Positions 22,861 to 34,430 of a stretch of DNA of 64,000 nt are shown here, piece after piece. This DNA is from Rhyacophila brunnea. Its lineage: Eukaryota; Arthropoda; Insecta; Trichoptera; Rhyacophilidae. The stretch covers positions 62,001 through 126,000 of the forward strand of contig JAGYXB010000569.1 of assembly GCA_022495005.1 (NCBI GenBank), read 5' to 3'. Position 1 is the stretch's first letter; each line of letters starts with the position of its first letter. The notes under the pieces were generated by a model. That model did no database searches. It was not told where the DNA came from and was given only the letters and a program-made list of their open reading frames with translations. A program made the translations under genes and the position numbers.

Positions 22861-25237
22861 ATAATATTCTATTATAATATAATTATTAATATATAGGATA
22901 ATAATAATATTCTGAAATATACAAATGTAATACAAGTATATACCTACCTACATTCAAATTACTAGTATACATACCTACCTAAAAACATTAATTTTGTATA
23001 ATGACATTTGATAGGAAAAATCGCAATAAAGTAATTACATTTCCAAATTAAATCTACGGTAATATTTATTTTCTTCTGCCACATTGAGATAAAAACGCAG
23101 TACTTTTTTTGTAAATTATCACTTTCGCAAACAAGGGAAGCATATTATATTGTAAATATTTTCTCAGCGCATTTGAGCTCCATTTAAAGTGAATAAACAC
23201 ATAGTTTTCAAGCTTAAAATAAGTTTTCAAACATGATTATATAGATGAAAAATAACGTTAAATGTCAAATAATAGTAAATAATCTAGGCATCAGATCAAC
23301 ATCATGATATCATTTTATTTAAATTAAGAATGTAGGTACGAGTAGGTATACAATGCTACCGATGAAGAAAATATTCTTTTCTACTGTTCATCATTCAATC
23401 ATACTGTACTACATATGATGTACATCTGGTATCCATATCCTCTATTTTAGGAGTCTCTTTATTAAAAAAAACAAAGAAAACTATTAAAAATAAAATTGTG
23501 GTAAGTTCCTACAATACTAATTTTATTACACATAGGTAATAAATTATGGTAAGTAGGTATAGTGATATAATCGTAAATTTCAAATATTTAAATGAGTTTT
23601 ACTTACAGAATAATATCTGATAAAGTAATCATTTTTTATTTGACATTTCCTTATTTGAACAACTGCACAACAGACTGGTGATGTAATATATATTTTATTA
23701 ATAATAATTATAAATGTCTAGATATTGGAATTATAAAGTCAATATTATGTACCAAAAATCCACCATACCCAAAGATGTTGAAACTCGTACTATGGAGCCT
23801 AAATAATATAAGAAACTGAAGCTGACAAGAAGGTTATTTAGGCAAATTTAATGATTGAATGAGCTACAAATCACTTTGTAATTCAAGCTCATTTATAAAA
23901 AAATATTTTTCAGGACTACTCTGAGATATAATCATCTTGTATTAAAATGGTTGTTTTTACTCAATCAACCAAAAAAAAACAACAAATAATATCAAAAATT
24001 ATCAAAAATATCAAAAAAGAAACCAGCTAATAATTATATCAATCACATAATAATGTAAATAGTAATTATATTATATTAGACCTTATTTATTTATTTTATT
24101 TATAGACTGTACATGTACCCGACTATAATTTCCATTACTCAGTCAATGGAGAATATTAATTTATATAATAAATTAAGTTGTCGTTGCATTGCTTATAATT
24201 ATTTAATATTTATAAATACGTATCGATAGATGGGTAGTGCGTGTATTATTTTAAATTATAGTTATTGCAATAACAATATATCATTTTCGTTAATAGAAAA
24301 TGATTTTCCAATTTGATAATGAAAATAATAAATCATCGACTTTAAATTTTGAGTAAATTGACTGCTTCATTAATTGTTGAAAACTAAGTTTATAGCCGAT
24401 ACGAAAAGCGAAAAGTTACTCAGCGATACTCGAAAATACTTAACACTTGCTTGAAAACTTTCATCATTTATCATGGGGAATATTATGGAAAATAAACTTT
24501 TGCTGATTATGATAACTTAATCAAGCCCAAACGAGGCTCAAAAAGTAACTTTAAGAAAAAACCCACTTCAAAGATAATAAAAATGACTAGCCATGACAAA
24601 AAATATATTTATCACTGTATTTAACACTCGTATGGCTATTGACAAATCTCTAGTGCTCTGGAATAGAACATTATTATAAATATATCGTGCAGTTAATAAT
24701 TTATTTATTACCTGTGAAATTGATAATCTTATAGATGTATTTTACATTATCAAGCCCTTTCTCCAATTATTTTGAAGCACTTTATCATTGTACCACGCTT
24801 TTCGAGTCTTTCTGATGCCCGAGTATATTTAAGTTCCACGATGTTATCAACGTCATGACGCTTAAGTCGCAGGTCTACACCATTAAACTACCATTATTCT
24901 GTTTTATGTGCAGTGTATTCCTAAACATCACATCCATTGCAGCGCTGTAAATCGCTCCACTCTTCATCAAATTGTATACCCATAATGTGAGCTGATTTTA
25001 GTCGCAATACAAATTTGAGCTCACTTTTACCTAAAGGCAGTTTGAAAAACCAAGCCATCATCATACGCGGGGAAGATAACATAGATTTACTTTATTTCTC
25101 AGTTTATGAATGCCCTGTGTCTATTTACATGCCTCGGAACATTGAATGTAATAAATATTTTCAGTTTCTAACTTTACTATTAACAAGCGTTCTATATTTT
25201 ATTTTATAATTATTTTTGTTACCATTCATTTTAACAG
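22861..25237. other. AT-rich stretch without supported genes
   Basis: No exon with recognised content. At 24780-25070 the minus strand has a GC-richer region with short open pieces (for example FDEEWSDLQRCNGCDV) that may be an old transposon fragment. It is not assignable. Confidence 0.3.
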
Positions 25238-25795
25238 AGAAAGTCGACAAGTTTATATATCTGGGATCACGCATCACTTCTCAATGAAACACTGACATTA
25301 GCTAAAAAATAATCACCATAGCAAATAAATTGTATTATGGTTTACAGAGACACTTCAGATTAAGATTTTTCTATACAACTCAAATAAAGCTCTACAAAAT
25401 TCCATCAGGCCGGAGTGCTGGATCTTATCTTAATATCCTCATAGATAAGAGATAGCTGGAATTATCTTTGGAAGTGAGAGGTCTTTAATACCCTGGAGTG
25501 TACGTGTTGTAAAGTGATTTTTTTTCATTTCACGTATTAAAATAAGGCAACTTCAGTGACCAGAGTGTGTCTCAAGGAAAACCAACTGCCAATACCAATA
25601 ATATATCAGAATGAAGAGGAATATCGGGTTACATTATAATATGATGGATGGATTGTGTAAAAAAATACAACAATCTTGATGTTAAGGTAGTCGTAGAACC
25701 TTGCGGCAGACAGATAGGATGTGTTTTCGGGGGTGGCCAACATGCACAATCAATTATTATTGGAGTGAGATGAATGATGATGATGACTCCTCACA
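25238..25795 (+). pseudogene. Heavily decayed LINE fragment
   Basis: EKVDKFIYLGSRITSQ at the start is the conserved KYLG block downstream of the catalytic box of a reverse transcriptase. Further degenerate matches run to a GATGATGATGA tail near 25780. Many stops. Confidence 0.5.
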
Positions 25796-26500
25796 AATAA
25801 AAACGGCGAATATGTCTAGTCTGTGCTGCTCTTTTCTTTATTAAGTCTTTTAAGTCCAAAGTGGCCCTCTAATCCTATAATTAATAATTGCGTAGCTTTA
25901 ACAAAAGTGATTTATTAATGTCAAGTAAGATTAGTTTATTTAACGTTATTTTTACAAAGGCGAGAATAAAAAATTAAATCTGCATTCTATCGTAAAGGTA
26001 CTACCTACTTATATCTATTATTATACATTATAATGTATCATCACTCATTATATACTGAAATTCTAAATGTTATACAAAATACAAGTGTGGGTTTGAATCC
26101 TGCTTCTAAATATAATTCGTGAAAATTATAATTAGACTGATCTAAATTATTATTACGTATACTAACTATGTGTGATGGTTTTTATTATTATTTCAAATAG
26201 TTTTTCATCCTATTGCTAGTTAAAGTGAAACGAGTGATTTTTTTACATCATCCGAATGAAAAATATTTTGGAAAAATAACGGAAGAATCAAAAATCAAAT
26301 GGCTGTTTTATACATTTTCAAAAATATTGCATTCTCCAATCGTGCATAATTATTAAATCCCGATTAAAAAAAAATACTTTTTTAATTAACTATTTCTTTT
26401 ATACAACGAATAATCCACAAGATTTGAACGTACCATTCTAATTATTGATCATACATAATTTTGAAAAACACTTCTGAGAAAATATAATATTATAACCAAT
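25796..26500. other. AT-rich stretch; possible B-box-like relic near 26085
   Basis: GTGGGTTTGAATCCTGC at about 26087-26103 resembles a B box, but no matching A box or body was found. Confidence 0.25.
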
Positions 26501-26599
26501 AGAAAAAATCTTTTTGAAAAGAGTAAGACATCCGGCAGGAATCTAAAGTACGTCTCTTGGGTTTACGCCCCAGTCCGCTCATTGTCCACTATGCTGCCA
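26501..26599 (-). mobile_element. tRNA-derived SINE, family B, copy 1
   Basis: On the minus strand the copy reads GGCAGCATAGTGGAC, GGCGTAAACCCAAGAGACG, AGATTCCTGCCGG and ends CTTTTCAAAAAGATTTTTT. The copy at 41099-41193 has the same layout and tail. The B box is degenerate here. About 100 bp. Confidence 0.65.
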
Positions 26600-27065
26600 G
26601 GTGACCTACTAATTACGACAATTTTTAACTATTTTTTCAAAATTATGTAATTCGTTAAATACATTAAGAGTCCATATTTCATACGCATACGTGAGTGTTG
26701 GTAGCACACATTGGTTGAAAACTTTAAGCTTAAGATACAATGGGACGTCACTTTTGAAGGCGTCCAAATACACTCCACGACAGTTTCGTTTTGCGAGAAA
26801 ATTCGTCATACATACACAATTAATTGAGATTTGTTGTCCAAGATAGATGTTGTTGTTGACCCGCTCGGTTTGAGTGCCATTGATGAGAATTGCTTTTGAT
26901 TCAGCAAAGCAAAACTTTTCTTATCGAGAAATTGATCGTTAAACCTGCTTTGTGGATTTCATTTGCAAGTTCTGTTCTAAAAGTCTTTTGGGTCGTTCGC
27001 AAAAAGACAACAATGTCATCTGCAAAATTCACCGTTAAGTCGCATAAATATAATATATATACAAA
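26600..27065 (-). pseudogene. RTE-like LINE reverse-transcriptase fragment
   Basis: On the minus strand FADDIVVFLRTTQKTF is the catalytic YADD-type box and is followed by ELANEIHKAGLTINF. After frameshifts come LYLKLKVFNQCVLP and TLTYAYEIWTL, the standard block of RTE-type elements. Frameshifts and stops throughout, no function expected. Confidence 0.7.
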
Positions 27066-27257
27066 AACCAATACATTAATTGCTTAAATTGCAACACAAT
27101 GTGGGTACTAACTAGAGTTATAAAGTTGGTTATATAATATACAAACTTTTATTTAGAGATGTTAACGAAACCCACCCGTGATTATATTATTATTTATTAA
27201 AACTTTAGTATTTGCTTTGAAAAATCTATTTTTCATCAATTAAAAAAACGGTGAAAT

Positions 27258-27521
27258 TCACATCATCATCATCATCATCATCAGCCTGAATCTATCCACT
27301 GCTGGATGAAGGCCTCTTCAAGCTGCTTCAACTTCTCTCGGTCCTGTGCATTGCGTTGCCATGTACTTCCGCAGAACTTTATCATTTCACCGATCCAGCG
27401 GCCTCTAGGTCTACCTTGCGAACGTTTTGTACTTCTTGGATACCACGAGATGACTAGATTTGTTCAACGATTGTCTCTTCTTCGAGCTATGTGTCCAGCC
27501 CATCTCCATTTAAGGCGTTTC
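27258..27521 (-). pseudogene. RTE-like LINE 3' end with (GATGAT)n tail
   Basis: On the minus strand LKWRWAGHIARRRDNR, TNLVISWYPRS, QGRPRGRWIGEM and LKQLEEAFIQQWIDSG end at a stop and a GATGAT microsatellite (plus-strand CATCAT, about 27261-27280). This is the usual carboxy terminus and tail of RTE-like elements. One in-frame stop after DNR. The same family recurs at 36645, 44845 and 45386. Confidence 0.8.
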
Positions 27522-28011
27522 TATTTTCTATTCTATTAATTGTACCTATAAAAAAACATATAGTTTTCTAGTTGATTATATAATATATTTGTCTAGATTA
27601 TCTGTAACATATGAGAGAAAACATATGTATATGTGTACGTGAGAGCGAGATAGGCAGAAGACGTCTTATACAGGGTAAGGTATAAGAAAAGATGCACGTC
27701 AACACAATTCTAAATTCGAAATTAATAGAAACTGTCAAAAAACACCTGTTTAGGTAACTACTTAATTATTTTTTAAATTCAATGAATATTTCTAATTTTT
27801 CTTGTTTTTTTTTATTTTGCCCCTTTGAGGAAAAAATAATTAAATACAATGGCATGATTGTAATTTATATTAATATTTTAAACGTATAAGAACATTATAA
27901 ATTATTTTAGACATGTATAATTTAATTAGCTGCATCTAGTTTTTTATTTTATTTGTTAATACTTTCAATACTTAGCTGACGCTATTCAACGTAGGGACTA
28001 GAGGTATGACC
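27522..28011. other. AT-rich stretch without supported features
   Basis: Nothing recognised. Confidence 0.3.
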
Positions 28012-28927
28012 TTATCCAAAATAAAATTCTAGCGTTGGACATTCCATCTGGCAATTCAGAATAAATCAGGTATTATACATAGTACATAACAACTTTAGGT
28101 GGGCAAATAAATTTCAAGATACAAGTGGCTTACGTAACACGATCTAAGAAATTTATAAATAATACGGATATAATATGATTTCTGGCAAACAAATTTATAA
28201 AAAAAACAGTAGAGATGTCGCTTTTTAAATAATATTTCCTCTTTACACAGTATTAATAATGTCTTTTATTTAGATATCAGTTTCAAATTATAATTACCTG
28301 CCTCTTGTTTTCATCGAATTGAACATGTCTAAGTACTTTTATGATAATACTAAGGATTTTAACCAGTCTGAAACTATGCAAAACTTCAAAACAATCTTTT
28401 CTACCTTTAAGTTGAGAGAGCTTATCCAATTGATCGATTAATTCTATTAGCATTCGTCCAATCATTTTTTTTATTTGGTACAATACTCAGAACCTGTTCT
28501 GGCAGGAATGTATGCCCACAGGTTATATTATAATAACTGACAGAAGACTATTTTCCCAGTTAGACACATTGGTTCAGTGATCTGTCTGTTCAGTATTCTC
28601 CATCCGCAAGAAATATGAAAGATATCAATCGCATTTTATAATTTGTCTCGCAAAGCAAACTTAGTTCCATATTACCAGAACATCAAAAACACAAGCTTTA
28701 AATAATCACACCTTTCTATTTCTAGAGATACCGCGATTCTTTCACTCAGATTTTAAACAAGAGATATTTGATTTGGCGGTAAATGTTCAAAGTTTAATTT
28801 CTTCCCAAATTTGTATTAATTTTATTTAACAGAAAAGCTGTTTCTTTACACTGGATTAATGCCTCCCCTAACTCCTGATATTCTTCCAAATCCTTGGAAT
28901 AACCACCAATTTTTATCACATATTTTG
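28012..28927 (-). CDS. Candidate spliced gene, partial, unknown product (low confidence)
   Basis: Four minus-strand segments form a phase-compatible chain: 28850-28927 (GGYSKDLEEYQELGEALIQ, leaves one base), 28298-28485 (begins with two bases; contains MIGRMLIELIDQLDKLSQLK, then GRKDCFEVLHSF), 28134-28181 (a 48-base microexon, strong TTTGCCAG acceptor and GTAAGC donor, ends RSCY) and 28012-28047 (MECPTLEFYFG and stop). Splice sites are GT-AG throughout, but the acceptor of the second segment (TTCTGAG) is weak. The first segment could instead read on to a stop about 50 bases later. No start exon was found, and the neighbouring RTE debris shows that old transposon sequence is near. I do not recognise the protein. 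It may be an intact small gene, a pseudogene or a chance chain. Confidence 0.3.
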
Positions 28928-29224
28928 CTGAGCTTAATCAGATTCCCGATCTAATACATTTTATGACAGTCATGTGTACCCTTGGTATTAATACTGTTAT
29001 ATGAATGCATTATCCAACGGTTATTCATTCACCGAGTAACATTTCTTTGCAGTGCAGTTTAACAGATCGGGCACCTACTCTTATTTTTTCTTCTTCCATT
29101 ACAATGAAAAATCATCCTGAAGTAATGAAGAAGGAATAAAAATAAATATATGATAAAGAACAATTATTATGTGTATCATTTTTACTGGCCGAAGACACTT
29201 CTTATCAATGGCACTTTGCTTCAA
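28928..29224. other. Unassigned
   Basis: No supported feature. Confidence 0.25.
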
Positions 29225-29700
29225 CAGGATGTAAAAAAGCAAATCTATCTGGTACAACAAAATTCCTAACATGAATGTAATCTTGAGCAAAACAACACCT
29301 GTGCACAGAAAAAAATGTGGGCTGGACTGCTTTTAGCCGTTTGAATAATGTATTTAAACGTGACCCATTACACTTAAAACTAAAACTGTTCATCAAGATG
29401 TGTGCATGTCCCAATCATAAATGCATCTCAAATATGTACCTACCCTCATATCGTCATATGGGGCGGTGTATTGGTTCTGGTCATAGTGCGAACGGAGAAA
29501 AATTAGAACAATTTGATAACAAAGAAAACATTGAATATAATTCATTAAACACATCTCAATATAATTTGGCTGGATACATACTTCAAAAAAGGGATAATCT
29601 TAACTGAACCCAAGATGTAGAATAAACCTAACGGATTGACGAAAAATAGTTGATATGCGGAACTACGTGACAACGCAGCAAATACGATGAAGGAGAGTGG
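29225..29700 (+). pseudogene. RTE-like LINE fragment
   Basis: The plus strand has GWTAFSRLNNVFKRD followed by PLHLKLKLF, the block after the catalytic box in RTE-type elements. Preceding (IYLVQQNS) and following pieces are degenerate and shifted in frame. An end-like GATGATAATG occurs near 29750. Confidence 0.55.
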
Positions 29701-30889
29701 AATTTACTAACAGAAATATTAATCCAACAGTAAATAGATTATGGCTCATGATGATAATGTTCATCATCCAATATAAAATAAGCATTTTTATCATGTTAAA
29801 AAGTAGTTTTTGTAACTAACTTCAACAGCTCGTTGTAATAATTATAAGTCTCTGACTCGGATCAAAAGTTCGCCGGTTTAAATTTGCGGAGCAACTTTTT
29901 CCATCGGACTACCACATGGGCCCCGGAAACTAAATTGGACCATTTGTCGTTTTCACTCTTAGCATGATGCAGTTTTTAACTTTTATCACTTTATTTTCGA
30001 AAATAAATTTTGTTATTGCATTGTTATGCTATTTTCACTGAAAATAGTCGCAAACAATAAATTGTGAGTATGATAAAAACACGCGCGTAATCAGGTTTGG
30101 TCGCCAAAATGATTAAAAAATGTGGCATTTCAATAGATTTTAGTTAATTATAAAATAAATCCTTTTGGTAACATAATATATCTATATTATACTAATAAAT
30201 TTGGCCATTTTATTATTATCGATCTTCATTGAAATGATATGTACAAGTTTATTTAAAAATAGTGCTAGTATTAGGAATACAATAATTAAACTATTCTTTT
30301 ATTCAAATGAAGAAATATATAAATTTTTGTGATTCATCAGAAACATACTTATTAGGTTTTTTGTTTACCGAGTGGGACTTGGATTTATAGCTGTTAAAAA
30401 TAAGTGTCATTTAATGAATTCTAGAATAATTATAACACTTTTCGTTATAAAGTTTTGTTTAATAAAGTGACTATGTCATAATCAAACAAAGAAAATACTG
30501 CACTTCGTTTGGTAGGATGAAAACTTTTTCACTTCCGGGAAAGCACTCGCTTTCAGCAAAGGCTCAATTAACGTAAGTACGTGTTCTTCATTTTGGGTCT
30601 TCTCTTGTGACTTCGTTGGTAATCGTATAGTATACAGGAGATAGAATTTTTTAGGTTCAATACTTAATTAATAGCAATATTACATCCGGTATTTGGACTT
30701 TGTGGTAACCTAGTACATAAAAAAAATATAATTATTATAATATTAAATAAAAAAAAAATTCAGAAATTATAATTGACAAAAGTGAGAATATTCAGTGGAT
30801 ATTAAATTTGATTATTTAGTTACTAATATTTTGGGTTCACTATTGAATATTGCAATTCAATTATGGTGAAATCTACCGCACAATTTTGT
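29701..30889. other. AT-rich stretch without supported features
   Basis: Nothing recognised. Confidence 0.3.
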
Positions 30890-31330
30890 TAAGGCCATGC
30901 ATTAGTTGAGGCACGGTCTAAAAAGATCGTTGCTAGGCGATGTGCGGATTGCGGGTCGCGGGTGCAAAAGACGCCTGTCAAACGAAATATTATTTCTCAT
31001 ATAAATCCAACATACGTCCATTTTATGTTCTGTTTATTATTCTATTAGTAACAATAATAATATATTCATTGACATGTTTTCTTTTTAAAGTAAATGGGTA
31101 ACGTTTTTAGTCATCTTTACACGATTTTAGAATTAATTGGCCCGTCGCCATCACGCAGCAAAGTGACGTATGTCTGACTCGACGTTCTCTCAATGAATGC
31201 GAAGCGAGTACAAAATTTCGTCGCGCGTACAGTTGAAAATTATTTGGCGTTTCACTGATGCGTCACCTTAATAAGCAGACTTTTATTAACAGTGGAAAAG
31301 TGCAGTGTTTCACTTTTGTCGCGTACCACA
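30890..31330. other. CpG-rich non-coding block
   Basis: Contains clusters of CG such as GGATTGCGGGTCGCGGG, AAATTTCGTCGCGCGTAC and GATGCGTCACC within AT-rich DNA. No frame, splice-bounded exon or terminal repeats were found. It could be a promoter-like island or a MITE fragment. Confidence 0.3.
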
Positions 31331-32005
31331 CACGATTGTTATTTAGACTACTTTGTCATTGTTTTAAAATACGAAGCATTTTCATATACTTACCTAATAA
31401 ATATACATACATGAAAAAACGAGATTCGTAGGTATTAAGATAGGTACTTTCGGATATTTCCAATTAGGTACATACGATTACTAATAATGCTTTTCAAATA
31501 ACATAAACTAACGACTAACTGGTTCGTTGAGGGTACACCTATAAACATAATATACACCTATAAAAAAATTTGGTGTTGCGTTCTTACTTGCAAGCAGTTT
31601 TTGATAATAATTATTGTAAGTATAGGCATAATTAATATACCTACTTAAAATAACTTATATATTCATACAAATAAATTATTCTAATTAATATTCAACTAAA
31701 TGACTTCTATATTTTTAAAATCAATTATTTAATTTTAATTGATAAAATATTTTTATTTTACAAAATATCACTACTTTGAAATCTATCATTAAAGTTATTA
31801 CAACGTCCCTACGTTATTGTACATCAGACTGGTAGCTAACTGCCGTATTCATATACATTTGAACTGCGTTCAACGTAGTAAGCCGTTTATCGGCCGATTA
31901 AGGAAACTATAAAAAATGCATACGTCACGAGATGCGCACAGAAATGCGCACCAAACTTAAAATGGCGGCGATCTGCGCGAGCTGTCAGTGTCACTTTAAT
32001 ACACA

Positions 32006-32725
32006 ATGACTTCATCACAACAAACGTTTAGTAGGAGGCTTGAAACCTTCGTAGGTTTTATAAATTATTGCGAAAATGTGTGTGAAACAGAAAGGAGGAG
32101 ACGCTTGCGACTGCAAAAAAGATACATCAGAGATATGGACAACCCATACTCAAGGTATAGTGCGGTGGAATTTCGAAACAAGTTTCGATTTTCGAAAGAT
32201 GTCGTTCGAAACGCGATATTCCCGATGGTGAGAAGTGACCTGCAAAAAGTTACACAGAAAGGCTTACCCATTGCACCAGAAGTGCAACTTCTTCTTACCC
32301 TCAGATATTACGCTACTGGAAGCATTCAGGTAAGCCACATTGGAAAACACTACATACCTACCTACTTTTATTTTATGAAAGAGTTCATTCTCATAAACAT
32401 GATAATAGAGTTAAATGATATAGTACCTACCTAATACGATTTTATGTAAAAGGTTGATTGGGATCATTAGATCTTTTTTTTGATAAAAACACATATTGAC
32501 ACAACAATTTTAGTACCTGCCTACGTGTTCAGTAAACGGTGCCTGTTTTAATTTATCATCATCACTAATTCAAAATAAAATTCTACTTTTCAGTCTATAT
32601 ATGGGGATATCGGAAGGGTTCACCAGTCCACCATTTCCAGAACAATCCAGCGAGTGTCGGCATCTCTGGCTCAGCATTTCAACAGATACATCAAATTTGA
32701 CATATCTGATGTCATGATCCAATGA
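32006..32725 (+). pseudogene. HARBI1-like transposase, N-terminal third only (two exons)
   Basis: Exon 32006-32329 encodes 108 residues with FRNKFRFSKDVVRNAIF and LPIAPEVQLLLTLRYYATGS, the conserved N-terminal helical region of HARBI1 nucleases. A GTAAGC donor and TTTTCAG acceptor (32594) remove a 264-base intron. Exon 32594-32725 continues SIYGDIGRVHQSTISRTIQR and FNRYIKFDIS, the helix-turn-helix-like region before the nuclease. The frame ends in a TGA cluster after DVMIQ. At 151 residues it lacks the whole DDE nuclease domain (the family is usually about 350), so it cannot cut DNA. Confidence 0.85.
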
Positions 32726-32831
32726 TGATGATTGATACCAATGTTTCCCTATCGGCACAGCTAACTAATAATTCCTTTTCCTCTTGCGTGAAGTTAACTG
32801 CCCGTCGTCGTTGTGCCACAATAGGATTCAT
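32712..32831 (-). pseudogene. Myb/SANT-like Harbinger partner protein, N-terminal stub
   Basis: The minus strand starts with an ATG and encodes QRRRAVNFTQEEKELLVS, the beginning of the Myb/SANT-like DNA-binding domain of NAIF1-type Harbinger partner proteins. It is then lost and runs into an unrelated tail (ETLVSIIIIGS) and stop. In intact elements this protein carries the transposase to DNA. Here it overlaps the end of the transposase stub on the other strand, because a deletion removed the middle of the element. Confidence 0.6.
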
Positions 32832-33285
32832 GATGATGAAATGATATGATAAATGAAAATGATCGAGATCGTTGGTTCAACGGAGGTGTTTCTGGTGTTT
32901 GTAAATATTGAAAATGATCCGTGAAGCTGTATTGCCATATTATGGAAATATTTACTGGGTATACTTTGATCATTTCGTGCATTATAATGTATGAAATAAA
33001 TATGATTTTATAAAAAATAAATTATTTAAAGGTAATGATAATTATTTATTTATAATTATTAAATTTATATGGTACCGTTTGCACATTTTTACACCGATTC
33101 ACAATTTCAAAATTTTAAATTAATTTTCGGGAAATTTAAATTTAAAATTAGGTAACATTATCCATGGCATGACGCGTATTACGTCGGCGACGTGACGTCA
33201 CTATCTGTCAGATACATTTAGGTTTATGCATGCAAATTTGCAGTAAATAGCTTGAACGCAGTTTGCTGTTATATGCATACCCCTC

Positions 33286-34059
33286 TTAAGCTAGAAATAG
33301 TAAAACAAATGCATCGTTCTAGGATTGCTACAATCGTTTCCATTTGATTGCCAAGAACCGACTGCCATTCCCTTAGGTAATTCGTACAATCAATGTGCAG
33401 AAAATTACTTGGAAGGATAGATATACGAATCATGGAAGTGGTTTAGATCTCTCCAGTGGTTAATAAGTTAATATATTTTTTTACATTTCAAGTTATTGAA
33501 ACTGAAACTGTGTAGCAAGTGTTCGTTAACAACACTGTTCTCTATAATAGTTTGTGAATTTATAATCCCGATTTTTTAATTGGTAATGTAAATTTAATTA
33601 GTTTCACCAGCGATAAAATAACCAATTGATTTTGACACTTATTGCAGTATGTACCTAAACCTCTATATTCTGGGGCAGTTATAACAAATCTTCAACGCTA
33701 CGGAGGATGCGTAGCCAAGAGATACAATTGAAATAATAATTCAAATTAAGGGCAAAATAGATTATCAATAACAGAAACCTAAACAGTATTTTTTAAATTT
33801 GTGATAACCTCTTTTACTGAAAATTGTTTCTTATTACATAAATAGTCATAATAAATATGCTTAGATTTACCGTACGACTTTTAAATTCCTTTAAAATCTT
33901 TTAAAGTCCACGTCTCTAATGATAAGGAGACCAAGGCTTAAAAAATCATTGACAATGGTAAAAGATTGCCATTGGTCAAAATTGAATTTAAAATTTTGAA
34001 TATATTGCTATCTTTTACGAAGAGTATTGTATTTTTAAATTTAAAGATCCAAGATTAAT
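33286..34059. other. AT-rich stretch without supported features
   Basis: Nothing recognised. Confidence 0.3.
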
Positions 34060-34430
34060 CCAACCTTGCCTGCATTGATAATATGATGTATATAGGCAAT
34101 ACATCTTTGTAGGGTTCCATGACTCACTACTGTATAGCAGCACCGTCAGAATGAAAGTATAGAATATACGGCATTTGGTTTTTACTGAGTACAGTTATGA
34201 GTAGAGTTGGGTTACGGGAATTTACCGACGGGAATTCTCGAGAAATTTTCGAGATTTTCCATCCCTAATCTTGAGAATTGAAAAGGGGAAATCCCGAATC
34301 TCGATATTGAGATTGTCTCAGGAAATACTCAACTCTAGTTATGAGTCCCAGATACTCCGCATTGAATGTTACCTTAGCCATTTGCATTCTAATAGCGAGC
34401 ATTACATTAATATTTTTATTCAATGTTTGA
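34060..34430 (-). pseudogene. LINE fragment split by a hAT MITE
   Basis: On the minus strand the upstream part reads IRMQMAKVTFNAEYLGLIT. After removal of the MITE and one target duplication it runs on to KCRIFYTFILTVLLYSSESW. This is the R.A.AK.AF ... LLYG.E.W block that follows the reverse transcriptase in many insect LINEs. Frame changes show decay. Confidence 0.6.
34202..34337. mobile_element. hAT MITE, 136 bp, with perfect 8-bp target duplication
   Basis: Terminal inverted repeats TAGAGTTGGGTTA and (inverted) TAGAGTTGAGTATTTC. The flanks are exactly GTTATGAG on both sides (34194-34201 and 34338-34345). The interior is full of inverted GGGAATT/CTCGAGA motifs and has no coding capacity. 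The perfect duplication suggests a fairly recent insertion. Confidence 0.9.

Larger units (their letters stand above)
31840..33285 (+). mobile_element. Harbinger (PIF) element, internally deleted, about 1.45 kb
   Basis: Imperfect inverted ends share GTAT.CATATA and, further in, AACTGCGTTCAA. The flanking trinucleotides are TAA on the left and TTA on the right, the TWA target type of Harbinger but not identical. Inside are the start of a HARBI1-like transposase on the plus strand and the start of its Myb/SANT-like partner on the minus strand. They meet tail to tail near 32720 with the rest of both genes missing. An intact element would be several kilobases long. CpG-rich subterminal DNA lies at both ends. 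Confidence 0.8.

Noticed and set aside
27261..27280. CRISPR or functional tandem repeat
   Set aside because: It is a CATCAT microsatellite forming the tail of an RTE-like element.
29205..29414. Minus-strand 69-codon protein (RCCFAQDYIHVRNFVVP)
   Set aside because: The plus strand of the same region carries recognisable RTE reverse-transcriptase sequence, so this is most likely its shadow.
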